Below, piece by piece: positions 1-7,325 of a stretch of 19,516 nucleotides of DNA (positions are counted from its first letter, which is position 1; each line of letters opens with the position of its first letter). The position numbers were made by a program, and so were the translations under genes. The DNA comes from Micromonosporaceae bacterium (GTDB taxonomy: Bacteria > Actinomycetota > Actinomycetes > Mycobacteriales > Micromonosporaceae): NCBI GenBank assembly GCA_003543035.1, contig DPJL01000416.1:9194-28709 (forward strand). Reading direction: 5' to 3'. A model generated the notes under the pieces. The model ran no database searches. It saw only the letters and a list, made by a program, of their open reading frames with translations, and had not been told where the DNA came from.

Positions 1-31
1 CAAATGACCATGTAAACAGACATTTGGGACG

Positions 32-37
32 TAACAT
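32..37 (+). promoter_or_regulatory. Putative -10 element of a leaderless promoter for the serine protease
   Basis: The hexamer TAACAT ends 6 nt before the ATG at 44. A transcript starting about 6-7 nt downstream of it would begin at the start codon, and no Shine-Dalgarno sequence is visible. No convincing -35 hexamer is seen at 17-18 nt spacing. This is inference from spacing only. Confidence 0.35.
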
Positions 38-43
38 CTCGCT

Positions 44-844
44 ATGAGGGCTGTGGCGATGGTAGTGACCCTGTTGATTTCGACGCCGGGCGTGGCACAT
101 GCCCAAGCCCGGCCGGACGATCCGAGGGTGGAGGTGATCGGCGGGACTGAAGCGGGGTCGGGCGAGTTCCCATGGGTGGTCCGGCTTTCCAATGGCTGCG
201 CCGGCTCCTTGATTGGCAGCCGATACGTGTTGACCGCGGCGCATTGCGTGAGCCGGACCGGCCAGACCTCGTCGATCGTGGTCACGGCGGGCTCCAGCGA
301 CCTGCACTCGTCGAAGGCATTCGACGTACGCAGCGAAGCAGTCGAGCGCGCATCAGGCTTCAGGGGCGTCACGAGTGGGAATGATTGGGCTGTGGTGCGA
401 TTGGCCAACGCGGTCAACCTGCCCGTGGTGGATCTGCCCAGCGGCGACAACCTGGATTCCGGCGCCTTCACGGTGGTCGGCTGGGGTGCGACCCGGGAGA
501 GTTCGCTAAGCCAGCAACGGCATCTGCGCAAGGTTCAGGTGCCTTACGTTTCGGACAGCACCTGCGGGCAGCTCTACCGCGAAGACTATGGATTCGTCGC
601 CTCCGACATGCTCTGTGCGGGAGACCTGCGCAGGGGCGGCAAGGACAGCTGCCAGGGCGACTCCGGTGGTCCGCTCCTACGCCGCGACGGCAGTTCCTGG
701 GTACAGGTGGGCATAGTCAGCTGGGGAGTCGGCTGCGGCCGGGCGGAATATCCCGGCATCTATACCCAGATCTCCCATTTCATGCCGGATATCGCCCAGG
801 CAATCAAGCAATCCACGATTGAGGAGATGGCCACTCCCGGCTAG
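44..844 (+). CDS. Secreted trypsin-like serine protease (S1 family)
   Basis: Extracellular endopeptidase of 266 aa. Residues 1-20 form a signal peptide (hydrophobic core, then AHA before the probable cleavage). A short propeptide follows, and the mature chain should begin at VIGG (31-34), as in Streptomyces griseus trypsin. The catalytic triad is visible: His67 in TAAHC, Asp114 in NDWAVV, Ser207 in GDSGGP. Asp201, six residues before the catalytic serine, is the S1-pocket aspartate that gives Lys/Arg specificity. Cysteine spacing (52/68, 174/191, 203/231) fits three conserved disulfides. Length and motifs match bacterial trypsins, so the class call is strong; the physiological substrate is unknown. 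The residue before VIGG is Glu, not Arg, so activation by simple tryptic cleavage is not obvious. Confidence 0.95.
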   Translation: MRAVAMVVTLLISTPGVAHAQARPDDPRVEVIGGTEAGSGEFPWVVRLSNGCAGSLIGSRYVLTAAHCVSRTGQTSSIVVTAGSSDLHSSKAFDVRSEAVERASGFRGVTSGNDWAVVRLANAVNLPVVDLPSGDNLDSGAFTVVGWGATRESSLSQQRHLRKVQVPYVSDSTCGQLYREDYGFVASDMLCAGDLRRGGKDSCQGDSGGPLLRRDGSSWVQVGIVSWGVGCGRAEYPGIYTQISHFMPDIAQAIKQSTIEEMATPG

Positions 845-854
845 GTTTGCGGCC

Positions 855-1811
855 ATGAGCGACGTCGATATCGCGATCATCGGGGCGGGGCCGACTGGGC
901 TGTTCGCCGCCTATTACGCCGGCTTCCGCGGGCTTTCCACAGCGGTGATTGACACCCTGCCGGAAGCCGGGGGCCAGGTGACGGCCATGTACCCGGAGAA
1001 GCAGATCTTCGACGTGGGCGGCTTCCCACAGGTACTGGGGCGTGATCTCATCGCCAACCTGGTGGAACAGGCCGCACCGTTCAATCCCGGTTACCGCCTT
1101 GGCGTGCAAGCCAAGACACTGTCCTATGTGGATGACCTCCCGGTGCTCGGCCTCGCCGACGGCAGCGAGCTGACCTGTGGCTCGATCATCATCACCGGCG
1201 GGATGGGCTCGTTCTCTCCGCGCCCGTTGCCCGCGGCGGAAGATTTCACCGGCGAGGGCATCGTCTTCTTCGTGCCACAGCCGGCTGAGCTGACCGGCAA
1301 ACACGTGATCATTGTCGGCGGTGGCGACTCCGCCTTCGACTGGGCGCTCGCGCTCGCCGAGATCGCGGCCAGCGTGACGCTCGTGCACCGGCGAGACAAA
1401 TTCCGCGCGCACGCCGCGACCGTAGAGAAGGTCAAGGCACTACCGGTGCGGATCGCCATCAACTCGCAGGTCACGAAGATTACCGGGGTGGATCAGGTCG
1501 AGTCGGTGGAGCTGAACGGATCCGAGACCCTCCCGGCCGACGCAATCGTTGCCGCGCTTGGCTTCACCGCGGATCTCGGGCCGCTCGCCGAATGGGGCCT
1601 GACCCTGGACAAGCGGCACATCCTGGTGGACTCCACCATGGTCACCAACCTGCCGCGGATCTTCGCGGCCGGTGACATCGTGGAATACCCCGGCAAGGTC
1701 CGGCTCATCGCGACCGGCTTCGGCGAGGCGGCGACGGCGGTCAACAACGCGGCCATCGCCATCGACCCATCCGCGCATCTCTTCCCGGGCCACTCTTCCG
1801 GCGGCGGCTAG
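855..1811 (+). CDS. Ferredoxin/flavodoxin-NADP+ reductase, thioredoxin-reductase-like type
   Basis: Cytoplasmic FAD- and NAD(P)H-dependent oxidoreductase of 318 aa. The N-terminal dinucleotide fold GAGPTG (residues 10-15) binds FAD, the second fold VGGGDSA (154-160) binds NADPH, and a C-terminal segment reading AAGDI contacts FAD. The CxxC redox motif of true thioredoxin reductases is absent, which points to the TrxR-like ferredoxin-NADP reductase family (EC 1.18.1.2). An in-frame start exists at 819, but it would overlap the protease gene by 26 nt and add residues ahead of the conserved MSDVDIAIIGAG. The ATG at 855, 11 nt after the protease stop, is therefore chosen. The sequence TAGGTT at 842-847 includes the protease stop codon and could act as a -10 element for a leaderless transcript. 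The partner ferredoxin is not encoded nearby. Confidence 0.88.
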   Translation: MSDVDIAIIGAGPTGLFAAYYAGFRGLSTAVIDTLPEAGGQVTAMYPEKQIFDVGGFPQVLGRDLIANLVEQAAPFNPGYRLGVQAKTLSYVDDLPVLGLADGSELTCGSIIITGGMGSFSPRPLPAAEDFTGEGIVFFVPQPAELTGKHVIIVGGGDSAFDWALALAEIAASVTLVHRRDKFRAHAATVEKVKALPVRIAINSQVTKITGVDQVESVELNGSETLPADAIVAALGFTADLGPLAEWGLTLDKRHILVDSTMVTNLPRIFAAGDIVEYPGKVRLIATGFGEAATAVNNAAIAIDPSAHLFPGHSSGGG

Positions 1812-1824
1812 TCAACTCCTGCGA

Positions 1825-1893
1825 CAACTCCACAGGACTTGCGGTTATTAGCCCGGTCTAAGCGACAACTCCTGTGGAGTTGCGACGCTGTGG
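1825..1893. repeat. REPIN-like dyad repeat, copy A
   Basis: Two 17-nt palindromic units, CAACTCCACAGGACTTG (1825-1841) and CAACTCCTGTGGAGTTG (1866-1882), lie in inverted orientation around a 24-nt spacer. An 11-nt conserved flank (1883-1893) abuts the stop codon of the kinase gene. Each unit is itself a 7-bp arm, 3-nt loop, 7-bp arm palindrome; the left unit has one mismatch. The whole block recurs in reverse orientation at 6968-7036 with about 62 of 69 positions identical by eye. A partial extra half unit, CAACTCCTG, lies just outside at 1813-1821. It sits between two convergent genes, so it may also act as a bidirectional terminator, although no T-tract follows. Confidence 0.85.
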
Positions 1894-2781
1894 TTAGGAG
1901 TGGAGGTCGGCCAGGGTGGGTGGGTCTGCGCCGACGCGGGTGCAGGTCAGTACGGCGGCTGCCACCACGAAGGTGAGCATCTCGCGCAATGCCGGCTCAG
2001 CGGTCGGCCACTCGTTGGTTTGCAGCCAGGCAAGCAACGCACCCGTGGCAGTGTCGCCCGCGCCAATAGTGTCCACAATGGACACCGGTGGCGGGTTCAC
2101 ACTGACCTCGGCCGAGCTGGTCAACGCGGTGGCACCGGACTTGCCGTGGGTCAGCACGACAAGGCGAGCGTGCTTGAGCCATCGCCTTGCCGTGACGAGA
2201 GGGTCGACATGTGGATAGGCGTGGGAGAGATCGCCCGCGCTGACCCGGATCACGTCTGACAGCTCGGCCAGCCGCTCAAGTCGTACCAGAGAATCGGGCC
2301 GGGCAAGCGCCACGGACCGGATGTTCGGGTCGAAGCTGATGGTGCAGCGGTCTTTGTGGCCCAGTGCCCATCGCTCGAGCACATCTGCTCCCGGGGGCAG
2401 GAAAGCAGCCAGCGAGCCGAGGTGGATCGTGGTGTCCGCCTCGAGTTGCGGCAACTCGGCACTGCGCCAGCCGAAGTCGGCCGCTCCCGCGAGCCAGAAG
2501 TCGTAATGCGCCTCGCCGGTGCTGTCCACGTTGGCCAGCGCGAGCGCGGAAGGCTGCGTCGTCGGCCGAACGAACCGGGTGTCCACTCCGGATGCTGTGA
2601 GCCGCTCGGTGAACGCCGCGCCAAACCTGTCCCGCCCTGTCCGGGCAGCCATCGCCACCGAGGCACCAAGGCGGGCGGCCGCGATGGCGGTATTTGCCGG
2701 GCCACCGCCCAGGGCCGCTTTCAGCAGCCCGTCACCGGCCGGCACGAGGTCGACCACCTGCTCACCCACCACCACGATCAC
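1894..2781 (-). CDS. PfkB-family carbohydrate kinase (fructokinase-like)
   Basis: Cytoplasmic ATP-dependent sugar kinase of 295 aa in the ribokinase/PfkB superfamily. The N-terminal signature GGGPANTA (25-32) belongs to the sugar-binding lid region. The C-terminal signature DTIGAGDT carries the anion hole and the catalytic base Asp243. Length is normal for fructokinases of this family. Sugar specificity cannot be read from the sequence; fructose is the commonest substrate of close relatives. The start codon is GTG at 2781, 10 nt after the stop of the upstream TetR gene on the same strand, so the two are probably co-transcribed and the kinase may be under the same autoregulated promoter. No strong Shine-Dalgarno sequence is visible. 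The 3' end abuts repeat copy A. Confidence 0.85.
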   Translation of the reverse strand: MIVVVGEQVVDLVPAGDGLLKAALGGGPANTAIAAARLGASVAMAARTGRDRFGAAFTERLTASGVDTRFVRPTTQPSALALANVDSTGEAHYDFWLAGAADFGWRSAELPQLEADTTIHLGSLAAFLPPGADVLERWALGHKDRCTISFDPNIRSVALARPDSLVRLERLAELSDVIRVSAGDLSHAYPHVDPLVTARRWLKHARLVVLTHGKSGATALTSSAEVSVNPPPVSIVDTIGAGDTATGALLAWLQTNEWPTAEPALREMLTFVVAAAVLTCTRVGADPPTLADLHS

Positions 2782-2791
2782 GCGAGTTAAG

Positions 2792-3478
2792 TTACATCCC
2801 CACGTGCCGCGCCATAACCCGCATCTGGTGGTCGAAGAAGTCGCGGCGGCTTTCCTCGATGAAGTTGTTGAAGCGCCCGAAGAGCTCGAAGGTGATCACA
2901 CCGAAGAGCTGGACCCATGCGGTCATGCCCCTCGCGAGCAAGCCGACCGGCATCTCGGGAAAGATCTCGTTGATCGCTCGGCGCATTTCCGTCTCGAGCG
3001 GCGGGGGCAATGGCGGGCGCTCGTCAGTGCCCTTCAGCTCGCCGGCGAGATAGCCCTCAACGAGCAATTTCACAATCACCGTGGTGGTACGGGAGGCAGG
3101 CCCGACGGTGTCCTGAGGTGCCTTGTATCCGGGCACCGGCGAGCCATAGATGAGCGCGTATTCAGCCGGATGAGCCAGTGCCCAATCTCGGATCCCATGC
3201 CCAAAAGCAAGCCACCGTGAGAGCAGACCTTCGGCGCCTTCGACGGCCTTCTCGCCCGCCTCGCCCAGCTCGTTGTAGCAGTCGATGATCAATGCCGTCA
3301 GCAGATCGTCCCGACTGGGGAAGTACCGGTAGACCGCCGACGAGACCATGCCAAGCTCGCGGGCGACCGCCCGGAGGGAAAGGTTGGCCCCTTCGGTGGT
3401 CAGTTGGCGTCGTGCAACAGCCTTGATTTCGCTGGTCAGCTCTTCTCTTACCCGGGCACGGATCGATGGCGCGGTCAT
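2792..3478 (-). CDS. TetR/AcrR-family transcriptional regulator (WHG-type C-terminal domain)
   Basis: DNA-binding repressor of 228 aa. The N-terminal helix-turn-helix (about residues 30-55, including LSLRAVARELGMVSSAVYRY) is typical of TetR. The C-terminal ligand domain contains the HPAEYALIYGSPVPGY segment characteristic of the TetR WHG-type domain. An in-frame start at 3508 exists, but the ATG at 3478 begins the conserved region better. It has TATGCT as a possible -10 element 6 nt upstream (minus strand, 3485-3490). The longer version would also place the operator inside the coding region. The gene is divergent from the SDR gene at 3582 across a region with repeated palindromic half sites. 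This implies autoregulation and control of the SDR. The ligand is unknown. Confidence 0.88.
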   Translation of the reverse strand: MTAPSIRARVREELTSEIKAVARRQLTTEGANLSLRAVARELGMVSSAVYRYFPSRDDLLTALIIDCYNELGEAGEKAVEGAEGLLSRWLAFGHGIRDWALAHPAEYALIYGSPVPGYKAPQDTVGPASRTTTVIVKLLVEGYLAGELKGTDERPPLPPPLETEMRRAINEIFPEMPVGLLARGMTAWVQLFGVITFELFGRFNNFIEESRRDFFDHQMRVMARHVGM

Positions 3479-3484
3479 TTCCGG

Positions 3485-3572
3485 AGCATAGCAATAAAAC
3501 GAGAGCACTGCTCTTGACTCGACCTGAACCTCGTGCTCTTATGAGAGAGCACTGCTCTCCCTTCGAGTCAAG
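3485..3572. promoter_or_regulatory. Divergent promoter with TetR operator array
   Basis: Two near-identical 15-bp palindromes, GAGAGCACTGCTCTT (3501-3515) and GAGAGCACTGCTCTC (3545-3559), have 7-bp arms around a single central base. A third inverted half site, TGCTCTT, at 3534-3540 pairs with the GAGAGCA of the second palindrome. A longer outer dyad, TTGACTCGA (3514-3522) and TCGAGTCAA (3563-3571), encloses the region. TTGACT at 3514-3519 resembles a -35 for the rightward SDR gene and overlaps the first operator. TATGCT on the minus strand (3485-3490) is a candidate -10 for the TetR gene. Operator placement over both promoters suggests repression in both directions. Confidence 0.75.
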
Positions 3573-3581
3573 GAGCACGAA

Positions 3582-4499
3582 ATGCACGTGATCGTCGGCG
3601 CTGGGGCCATCGGCTCGCTAACCGCCCGTTTGCTAGCTCAGCGAGGCGAGAAAGTGCGGGTCATCAGCCGCAGTGGGCGTGGCCCATCCGCACCTGGGGT
3701 CGAGCTGGTCGCGGCGGACGCGACCGATGCCGCCCGGCTGACCGAGCTAACCAAAGGTGCTGCCGCGCTTTACAACTGCGCGAACCCCTTGTACTACAAC
3801 TGGCTCACCGACTGGCCGCCGATCGCGGCGTCGCTGCTGAAGGCGGCCGGGGCAAACGACGCCGTGCTCGTCACCACCAACAACCTCTACGGGCACGGCA
3901 AGGTCGACGGCCCGATCACGGAGCACACTCCGTTGACCGCAACGCATCCGAAGCTGCGCGTGCGCCGGCAGATGTGGGAGGACGCGCTCGCGGCACACGA
4001 GTCGGGCAAGGTGCGTGTCACCGAGGCCCGCGCAAGTGACTACATCGGCGTCGATGCGAACAGCGTGCTGTGCGACGTGGTCCTGTCCCGGACGGCCAAA
4101 GGCAAGTCCGCCTTGGCTTTTGGCGACCCCGACGCCCCGCACAGTTGGACCAATGTGGACGATGTCGCGACGACCCTTGTCACGATCGCGCAGGACGAAC
4201 GCGCTTGGGGCAAAGCCTGGTTGGTGCCAACGGCACCGGCGATATCTGTGCGAGCCGCGGCGAGCCGCGCCAACGAGCTCATCGGCCAGAAGCCCGCGAG
4301 AGTGACCGCTTTGCCCTATGGCGCGCTCTGGTCCGTGGGGCTGTTCTCCAAGGTGGTCAAGGAATTGCGGGCCACCTACTACCAGTTCAGTGGGCCGTTC
4401 ACGGTCGACTCTTCGTTCACCGAGAAGACCTTCGGGCTTCAGCCGACCCCACTGGACGAGTCACTTCGCGCTGCCGCTCTCGCTTACCGGGATAGGTAG
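3582..4499 (+). CDS. NAD(P)-binding atypical extended SDR / NAD-dependent epimerase-like protein
   Basis: Protein of 305 aa with an N-terminal Rossmann fold, GAGAIGS at 6-12, followed by an extended-SDR-like body. The stretch TTNNLYGHG (98-106) is at the place of the usual active-site serine/threonine strand. The canonical YxxxK catalytic pair expected about 25 residues later is missing; the region reads HPKLRVRRQ (122-130). It is therefore an atypical SDR, either redox-inactive as an NmrA-like sensor or using a different mechanism. A strong AAGGAG (3570-3575) lies 6 nt before the ATG. The divergent TetR gene and the operators at its promoter indicate induced expression, typical of small detoxification modules. 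Its 3' end overlaps the convergent DUF4245 gene by 39 nt. Substrate unknown. Confidence 0.8.
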   Translation: MHVIVGAGAIGSLTARLLAQRGEKVRVISRSGRGPSAPGVELVAADATDAARLTELTKGAAALYNCANPLYYNWLTDWPPIAASLLKAAGANDAVLVTTNNLYGHGKVDGPITEHTPLTATHPKLRVRRQMWEDALAAHESGKVRVTEARASDYIGVDANSVLCDVVLSRTAKGKSALAFGDPDAPHSWTNVDDVATTLVTIAQDERAWGKAWLVPTAPAISVRAAASRANELIGQKPARVTALPYGALWSVGLFSKVVKELRATYYQFSGPFTVDSSFTEKTFGLQPTPLDESLRAAALAYRDR

Positions 4500-4928
4500 C
4501 AGTTTGGCGAGCGGGCCGAGGTCGGCCCCCTTGCCGAGCAGGACCACCGTGACGTCACCGCTGCGGCCGACGAGCCGGGTTTCGCCCGGCTTGGCGCGCT
4601 CGGTAGTCGCCAGATCGGTGCGGGATTGGACCAGCTGGACGCCACGCTTCTCCTGGTCGAGGTACCCGATGCGAAGCACCCCGTCGCGGAATTGAGCGGT
4701 GACGATCAGCCAGCCTTCCGGTGCCCCTGCCGGCGGAAGGTGGTCCATGCCGGCGCGCTGGGCGCTCGCGATCGTTTCGGTGGGGTCGACCGTGACGATG
4801 GTGTCTCCGCCGTAAAGGAAGCGGTAGGCGCCGACGATGAGGAAGACTGGGATCAGCAGCACGATCAGCGAGAGTGCCATGTCTCTCGGCGTGCGGGTCT
4901 TCTTCTCAACAGGCGCGGTCACACTCAC
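4461..4928 (-). CDS. DUF4245 single-pass membrane protein
   Basis: Protein of 155 aa with a short cytoplasmic N-terminus (1-17), one transmembrane helix (about 18-37, ALSLIVLLIPVFLIVGAY), and an extracytoplasmic domain of roughly 115 aa. Sequence pattern and position divergent from glpX match the DUF4245 family, which in mycobacteria also lies next to glpX. Function is unknown; the conserved neighbourhood suggests a link to envelope or central carbon physiology but does not prove it. The start is GTG at 4928; a second GTG two codons later is possible. TAACCT on the minus strand (4937-4942), within a GGTTAACC palindrome, is a candidate -10. Its 3' end overlaps the convergent SDR gene by 39 nt. 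Confidence 0.85.
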   Translation of the reverse strand: MSVTAPVEKKTRTPRDMALSLIVLLIPVFLIVGAYRFLYGGDTIVTVDPTETIASAQRAGMDHLPPAGAPEGWLIVTAQFRDGVLRIGYLDQEKRGVQLVQSRTDLATTERAKPGETRLVGRSGDVTVVLLGKGADLGPLAKLLPIPVSESGSAK

Positions 4929-5032
4929 AGCATGCCAGGTTAACCGGGAACACCCGAACGACCGTTAACGTCCGTGATATGCCAGCATGAGACCATCTCT
5001 CGCAACGGCGCGACAGATCAACAAGGAGTGAC
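4929..5032. promoter_or_regulatory. Divergent DUF4245/glpX promoter region with two GTTAAC palindromes
   Basis: This 104-bp region holds the palindromes GGTTAACC (4938-4945) and CGTTAACG (4963-4970), 25 bp apart centre to centre. It also has TGATAT (4975-4980) as a candidate -10 for glpX, and AAGGAG (5023-5028) at good spacing from the glpX ATG. The paired palindromes could be a regulator site, but each core is only 6-8 bp, so chance is possible. Confidence 0.4.
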
Positions 5033-6031
5033 ATGGCTACCCGGACCCCTCAAGATCTTGATCGCAACCTAGCGCTTGACCTGGTAAGGGTCACCGAGGC
5101 GGCGGCGATGGCGGCCGGCCGCTGGGTGGGCCGCGGCGACAAAGAGGCCGGAGACGGCGCCGCGGTCGACGCGATGCGCAAGCTGATCAACTCCCTGCCG
5201 ATGCAGGGCACGGTCGTCATCGGCGAAGGTGAGAAAGACAACGCCCCGATGCTGTTCAACGGGGAGAAGGTCGGCGACGGGACAGGGCCTGAGGTTGACG
5301 TCGCAGTCGATCCGATCGATGGCACGACTCTGATGAGCAAGGGCATGCCCAACGCCTTAGCTGTGCTTGCGGTTGCCGAGCGCGGCTCGATGTTTGATCC
5401 GAGTGCCGTTTTCTACATGGAGAAGCTCGCGGTCGGGCCGGATTTCGCCGGCGTCATCGACATCACCGCGGGTTGGACGGAAAATCTGCATCGCATTGCC
5501 CGGGTGAAGAAGTCGCGGGTCTCCGATGTGACGGTGTGCGTCTTGGATCGCCCGCGGCACGCCGAGATGGTGGAAGAGATCAGGCAAGCGGGCGCGAGGA
5601 TCTACTTCATTTCCGATGGCGACATCGCCGGTGCGATCTATGCTGCGCGTGAACAGTCCACTGTGGACGTTCTGATGGGCGTGGGTGGGACGCCCGAGGG
5701 CATCACGGCGGCCTGTGCGCTCAAGTGTCTGGGTGGCGCGATGCAGGCACGACTGTGGCCACGTGATGACGATGAGCGGCAGAAGGCGCTGGCCGCCGGG
5801 CACGATCTCGACCGGGTACTGACTACGGATGAGCTGGTGCGAGGAGAGAACGCCTTCTTTGTCGCCACCGGTGTGACCTCGGGCGATCTGTTGCGCGGCG
5901 TGCGCTATCGCGACAGTGGTGCATACACCCAGTCGATTGTCATGCGCTCCAAATCCGGCACCGTTCGGGTCATCGACTCCTACCACCGCTTGGAGAAGCT
6001 CGCCAACTACTCCGTGGTCGACTTCGAGTGA
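5033..6031 (+). CDS. glpX: Class II fructose-1,6-bisphosphatase GlpX
   Basis: Hydrolyses fructose 1,6-bisphosphate to fructose 6-phosphate in gluconeogenesis (EC 3.1.3.11), in the cytoplasm; it is usually the main or only FBPase in actinobacteria. The 332 aa length is normal. Metal- and phosphate-binding motifs are visible: GEGEKD at 64-69, the acidic run around EVDVAVDP, and DPIDGTT at 93-99. A near-perfect AAGGAG ends 4 nt before the ATG, so the start is secure. The stop codon overlaps the GTG start of the following transporter gene, which implies translational coupling. It is divergent from the DUF4245 gene, a conserved actinobacterial arrangement. Confidence 0.97.
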   Translation: MATRTPQDLDRNLALDLVRVTEAAAMAAGRWVGRGDKEAGDGAAVDAMRKLINSLPMQGTVVIGEGEKDNAPMLFNGEKVGDGTGPEVDVAVDPIDGTTLMSKGMPNALAVLAVAERGSMFDPSAVFYMEKLAVGPDFAGVIDITAGWTENLHRIARVKKSRVSDVTVCVLDRPRHAEMVEEIRQAGARIYFISDGDIAGAIYAAREQSTVDVLMGVGGTPEGITAACALKCLGGAMQARLWPRDDDERQKALAAGHDLDRVLTTDELVRGENAFFVATGVTSGDLLRGVRYRDSGAYTQSIVMRSKSGTVRVIDSYHRLEKLANYSVVDFE

Positions 6032-6954
6032 CCAAAGCCGCAGGCGTAGCCCTCTCCGTGCTGGCCGGAGCGGGCGCGGCCCTGCAGGCTCGGATCAACG
6101 GAGAGCTCGGAAGACGACTCGATGACGGGATAGCGGCGGCCACCATCTCCTTCGGCGTTGGCTTGATCCTGCTGTTGTTCGCGATCCCGTTCATACGCAA
6201 GGAACTGCGGTCGGTTAAGCAAGCGCTGCGAGACAAGACTTTGCTTTGGTGGCAATGCCTCGGCGGTGCTTTCGGTGCCTTTCTTGTTGCCACGCAAGGG
6301 CTCACGGTGGCGACACTCGGGGTGGCGGTGTTCACGGTGGCTGTCGTTGCCGGCCAATCCGCTTCCAGTCTCGCTGTCGACCGGATGGGACTCGTTCCGG
6401 GAGGCGCACGGGCGATCACCCGGACCCGCGCTATAGGGGCGCTGCTCTGCGTCATCGCGGTCGTGATCGCCGTCAGCGATCGGCTTGGTGACGCCAAAGC
6501 GCTTGGCCTGGCAGTACTTCCGGCCCTCGCCGGCATCGGTATCGCTTGGCAGCAAGGCGTCAACGGGCTGGTCCGAGAGGCCGCCGGCTCCGTGCTGCCG
6601 CCGACATTGATTAACTTCACGGTGGGTACCACGGCACTGCTCATCGTGCTGGCGATAGAGGTAGCCGTGCGCGGGGCTCCCAATCCACTGCCCCGCGAGC
6701 CATGGCTTTATACGGGCGGACTCCTGGGCATCGTCTTCATCGCGGTCGCTGCCGCAGTGGTCAGCTGGGTAGGCGTGCTCCTGATGGGGCTCGGCATGAT
6801 CGCGGGTCAGATCCTGGGCGCACTCCTCATCGACATCATCGCGCCCGCTGCGGAACGTCCAGACCTTCGGACGGTCGCCGGAGCAGCCCTAGCCCTTGTC
6901 GCCGTAGCCCTCGCCGCCCGCCCTCCCCGCTCCGCGCCGACAGCCCGCGCCTAA
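6028..6954 (+). CDS. DMT-superfamily transporter, YdcZ (DUF606)-like tandem type
   Basis: Integral membrane protein of 308 aa with about ten hydrophobic segments arranged as two similar halves. The first half starts near SVLAGAGAALQARINGELGR and the second near LPALAGIGIAWQQGVNGLVREAAG. The repeated Gly-rich helix followed by Q..(I/V)NG is typical of the YdcZ/DUF606 branch of the drug/metabolite transporters. Substrate is unknown. The GTG start at 6028 overlaps the glpX stop (GTGA), so it is probably translated by coupling from the glpX mRNA. Whether it moves a glycolytic intermediate or is only a passenger in the operon cannot be told. It ends 13 nt before repeat copy B. Confidence 0.82.
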   Translation: MTKAAGVALSVLAGAGAALQARINGELGRRLDDGIAAATISFGVGLILLLFAIPFIRKELRSVKQALRDKTLLWWQCLGGAFGAFLVATQGLTVATLGVAVFTVAVVAGQSASSLAVDRMGLVPGGARAITRTRAIGALLCVIAVVIAVSDRLGDAKALGLAVLPALAGIGIAWQQGVNGLVREAAGSVLPPTLINFTVGTTALLIVLAIEVAVRGAPNPLPREPWLYTGGLLGIVFIAVAAAVVSWVGVLLMGLGMIAGQILGALLIDIIAPAAERPDLRTVAGAALALVAVALAARPPRSAPTARA

Positions 6955-6967
6955 CCCGCCGCGGACC

Positions 6968-7036
6968 CCACGGCGTCGCAACTCCACAGGAGTTGTGGCA
7001 TAGACAGGGCCGATAACCGCAACTCCTGTGGAGTTG
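6968..7036. repeat. REPIN-like dyad repeat, copy B
   Basis: Perfect 17-nt inverted units, CAACTCCACAGGAGTTG (6979-6995) and CAACTCCTGTGGAGTTG (7020-7036), flank a 24-nt spacer. An 11-nt conserved flank lies at 6968-6978. It is the reverse-oriented counterpart of the block at 1825-1893: the spacers match at about 19 of 24 positions and the flank at 10 of 11. It lies between the convergent 3' ends of the DMT transporter and xseB. It can fold as two small hairpins or as one 17-bp stem with a 24-nt loop. Confidence 0.88.
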
Positions 7037-7112
7037 CTGCCCTTGGCGCGCGGAGGTGGCGGCGTCACGGGAGGAACGGCCTGGACCACGACGGGCATCC
7101 GACAAAAAGGGT

Positions 7113-7325
7113 TTAAGGCTGTTGCGGGCGAACAGCATCCAGCCGTGCGCGAGCGCCGTCGAGGCGTGCCTGACAAATGGCAGCCAGCTCCTCGCCGCGT
7201 TCCCACAGAGCCAACGCTTCTTCGAGGGTGCCGCCGCCTGACTCGAGCTTGCCGACCACTTCGGCCAGCTCGGCCCGGGCGGCCTCGTAGGTGAGCTCGT
7301 CGGAGGGGGAGGACGGGGAGGTCAT
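7113..7325 (-). CDS. xseB: Exodeoxyribonuclease VII small subunit
   Basis: Small subunit of ExoVII, 70 aa, which forms helical bundles on the large subunit and is needed for its activity on single-stranded DNA. The sequence has the family pattern TYEAARAELAEVV followed by KLESGGGTLEEALALWERG and a C-terminal helix. It overlaps the xseA stop by the ATGA arrangement (7322-7325), so translation is coupled to xseA. A run of five T on the minus strand lies shortly after the stop (7104-7108), and repeat copy B lies further downstream; either may contribute to termination. Confidence 0.95.
   Translation of the reverse strand: MTSPSSPSDELTYEAARAELAEVVGKLESGGGTLEEALALWERGEELAAICQARLDGARARLDAVRPQQP

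Noticed and set aside
819..854. Upstream ATG for the FNR gene
   Set aside because: It overlaps the protease gene and precedes the conserved N-terminus; the ATG at 855 fits the family length.
1825..7036. Dyad repeats as a CRISPR array or transposon ends
   Set aside because: Only two copies 5 kb apart in inverted orientation, no regular spacers and no cas genes. Genes between the copies are ordinary chromosomal ones, so a composite transposon is unlikely.
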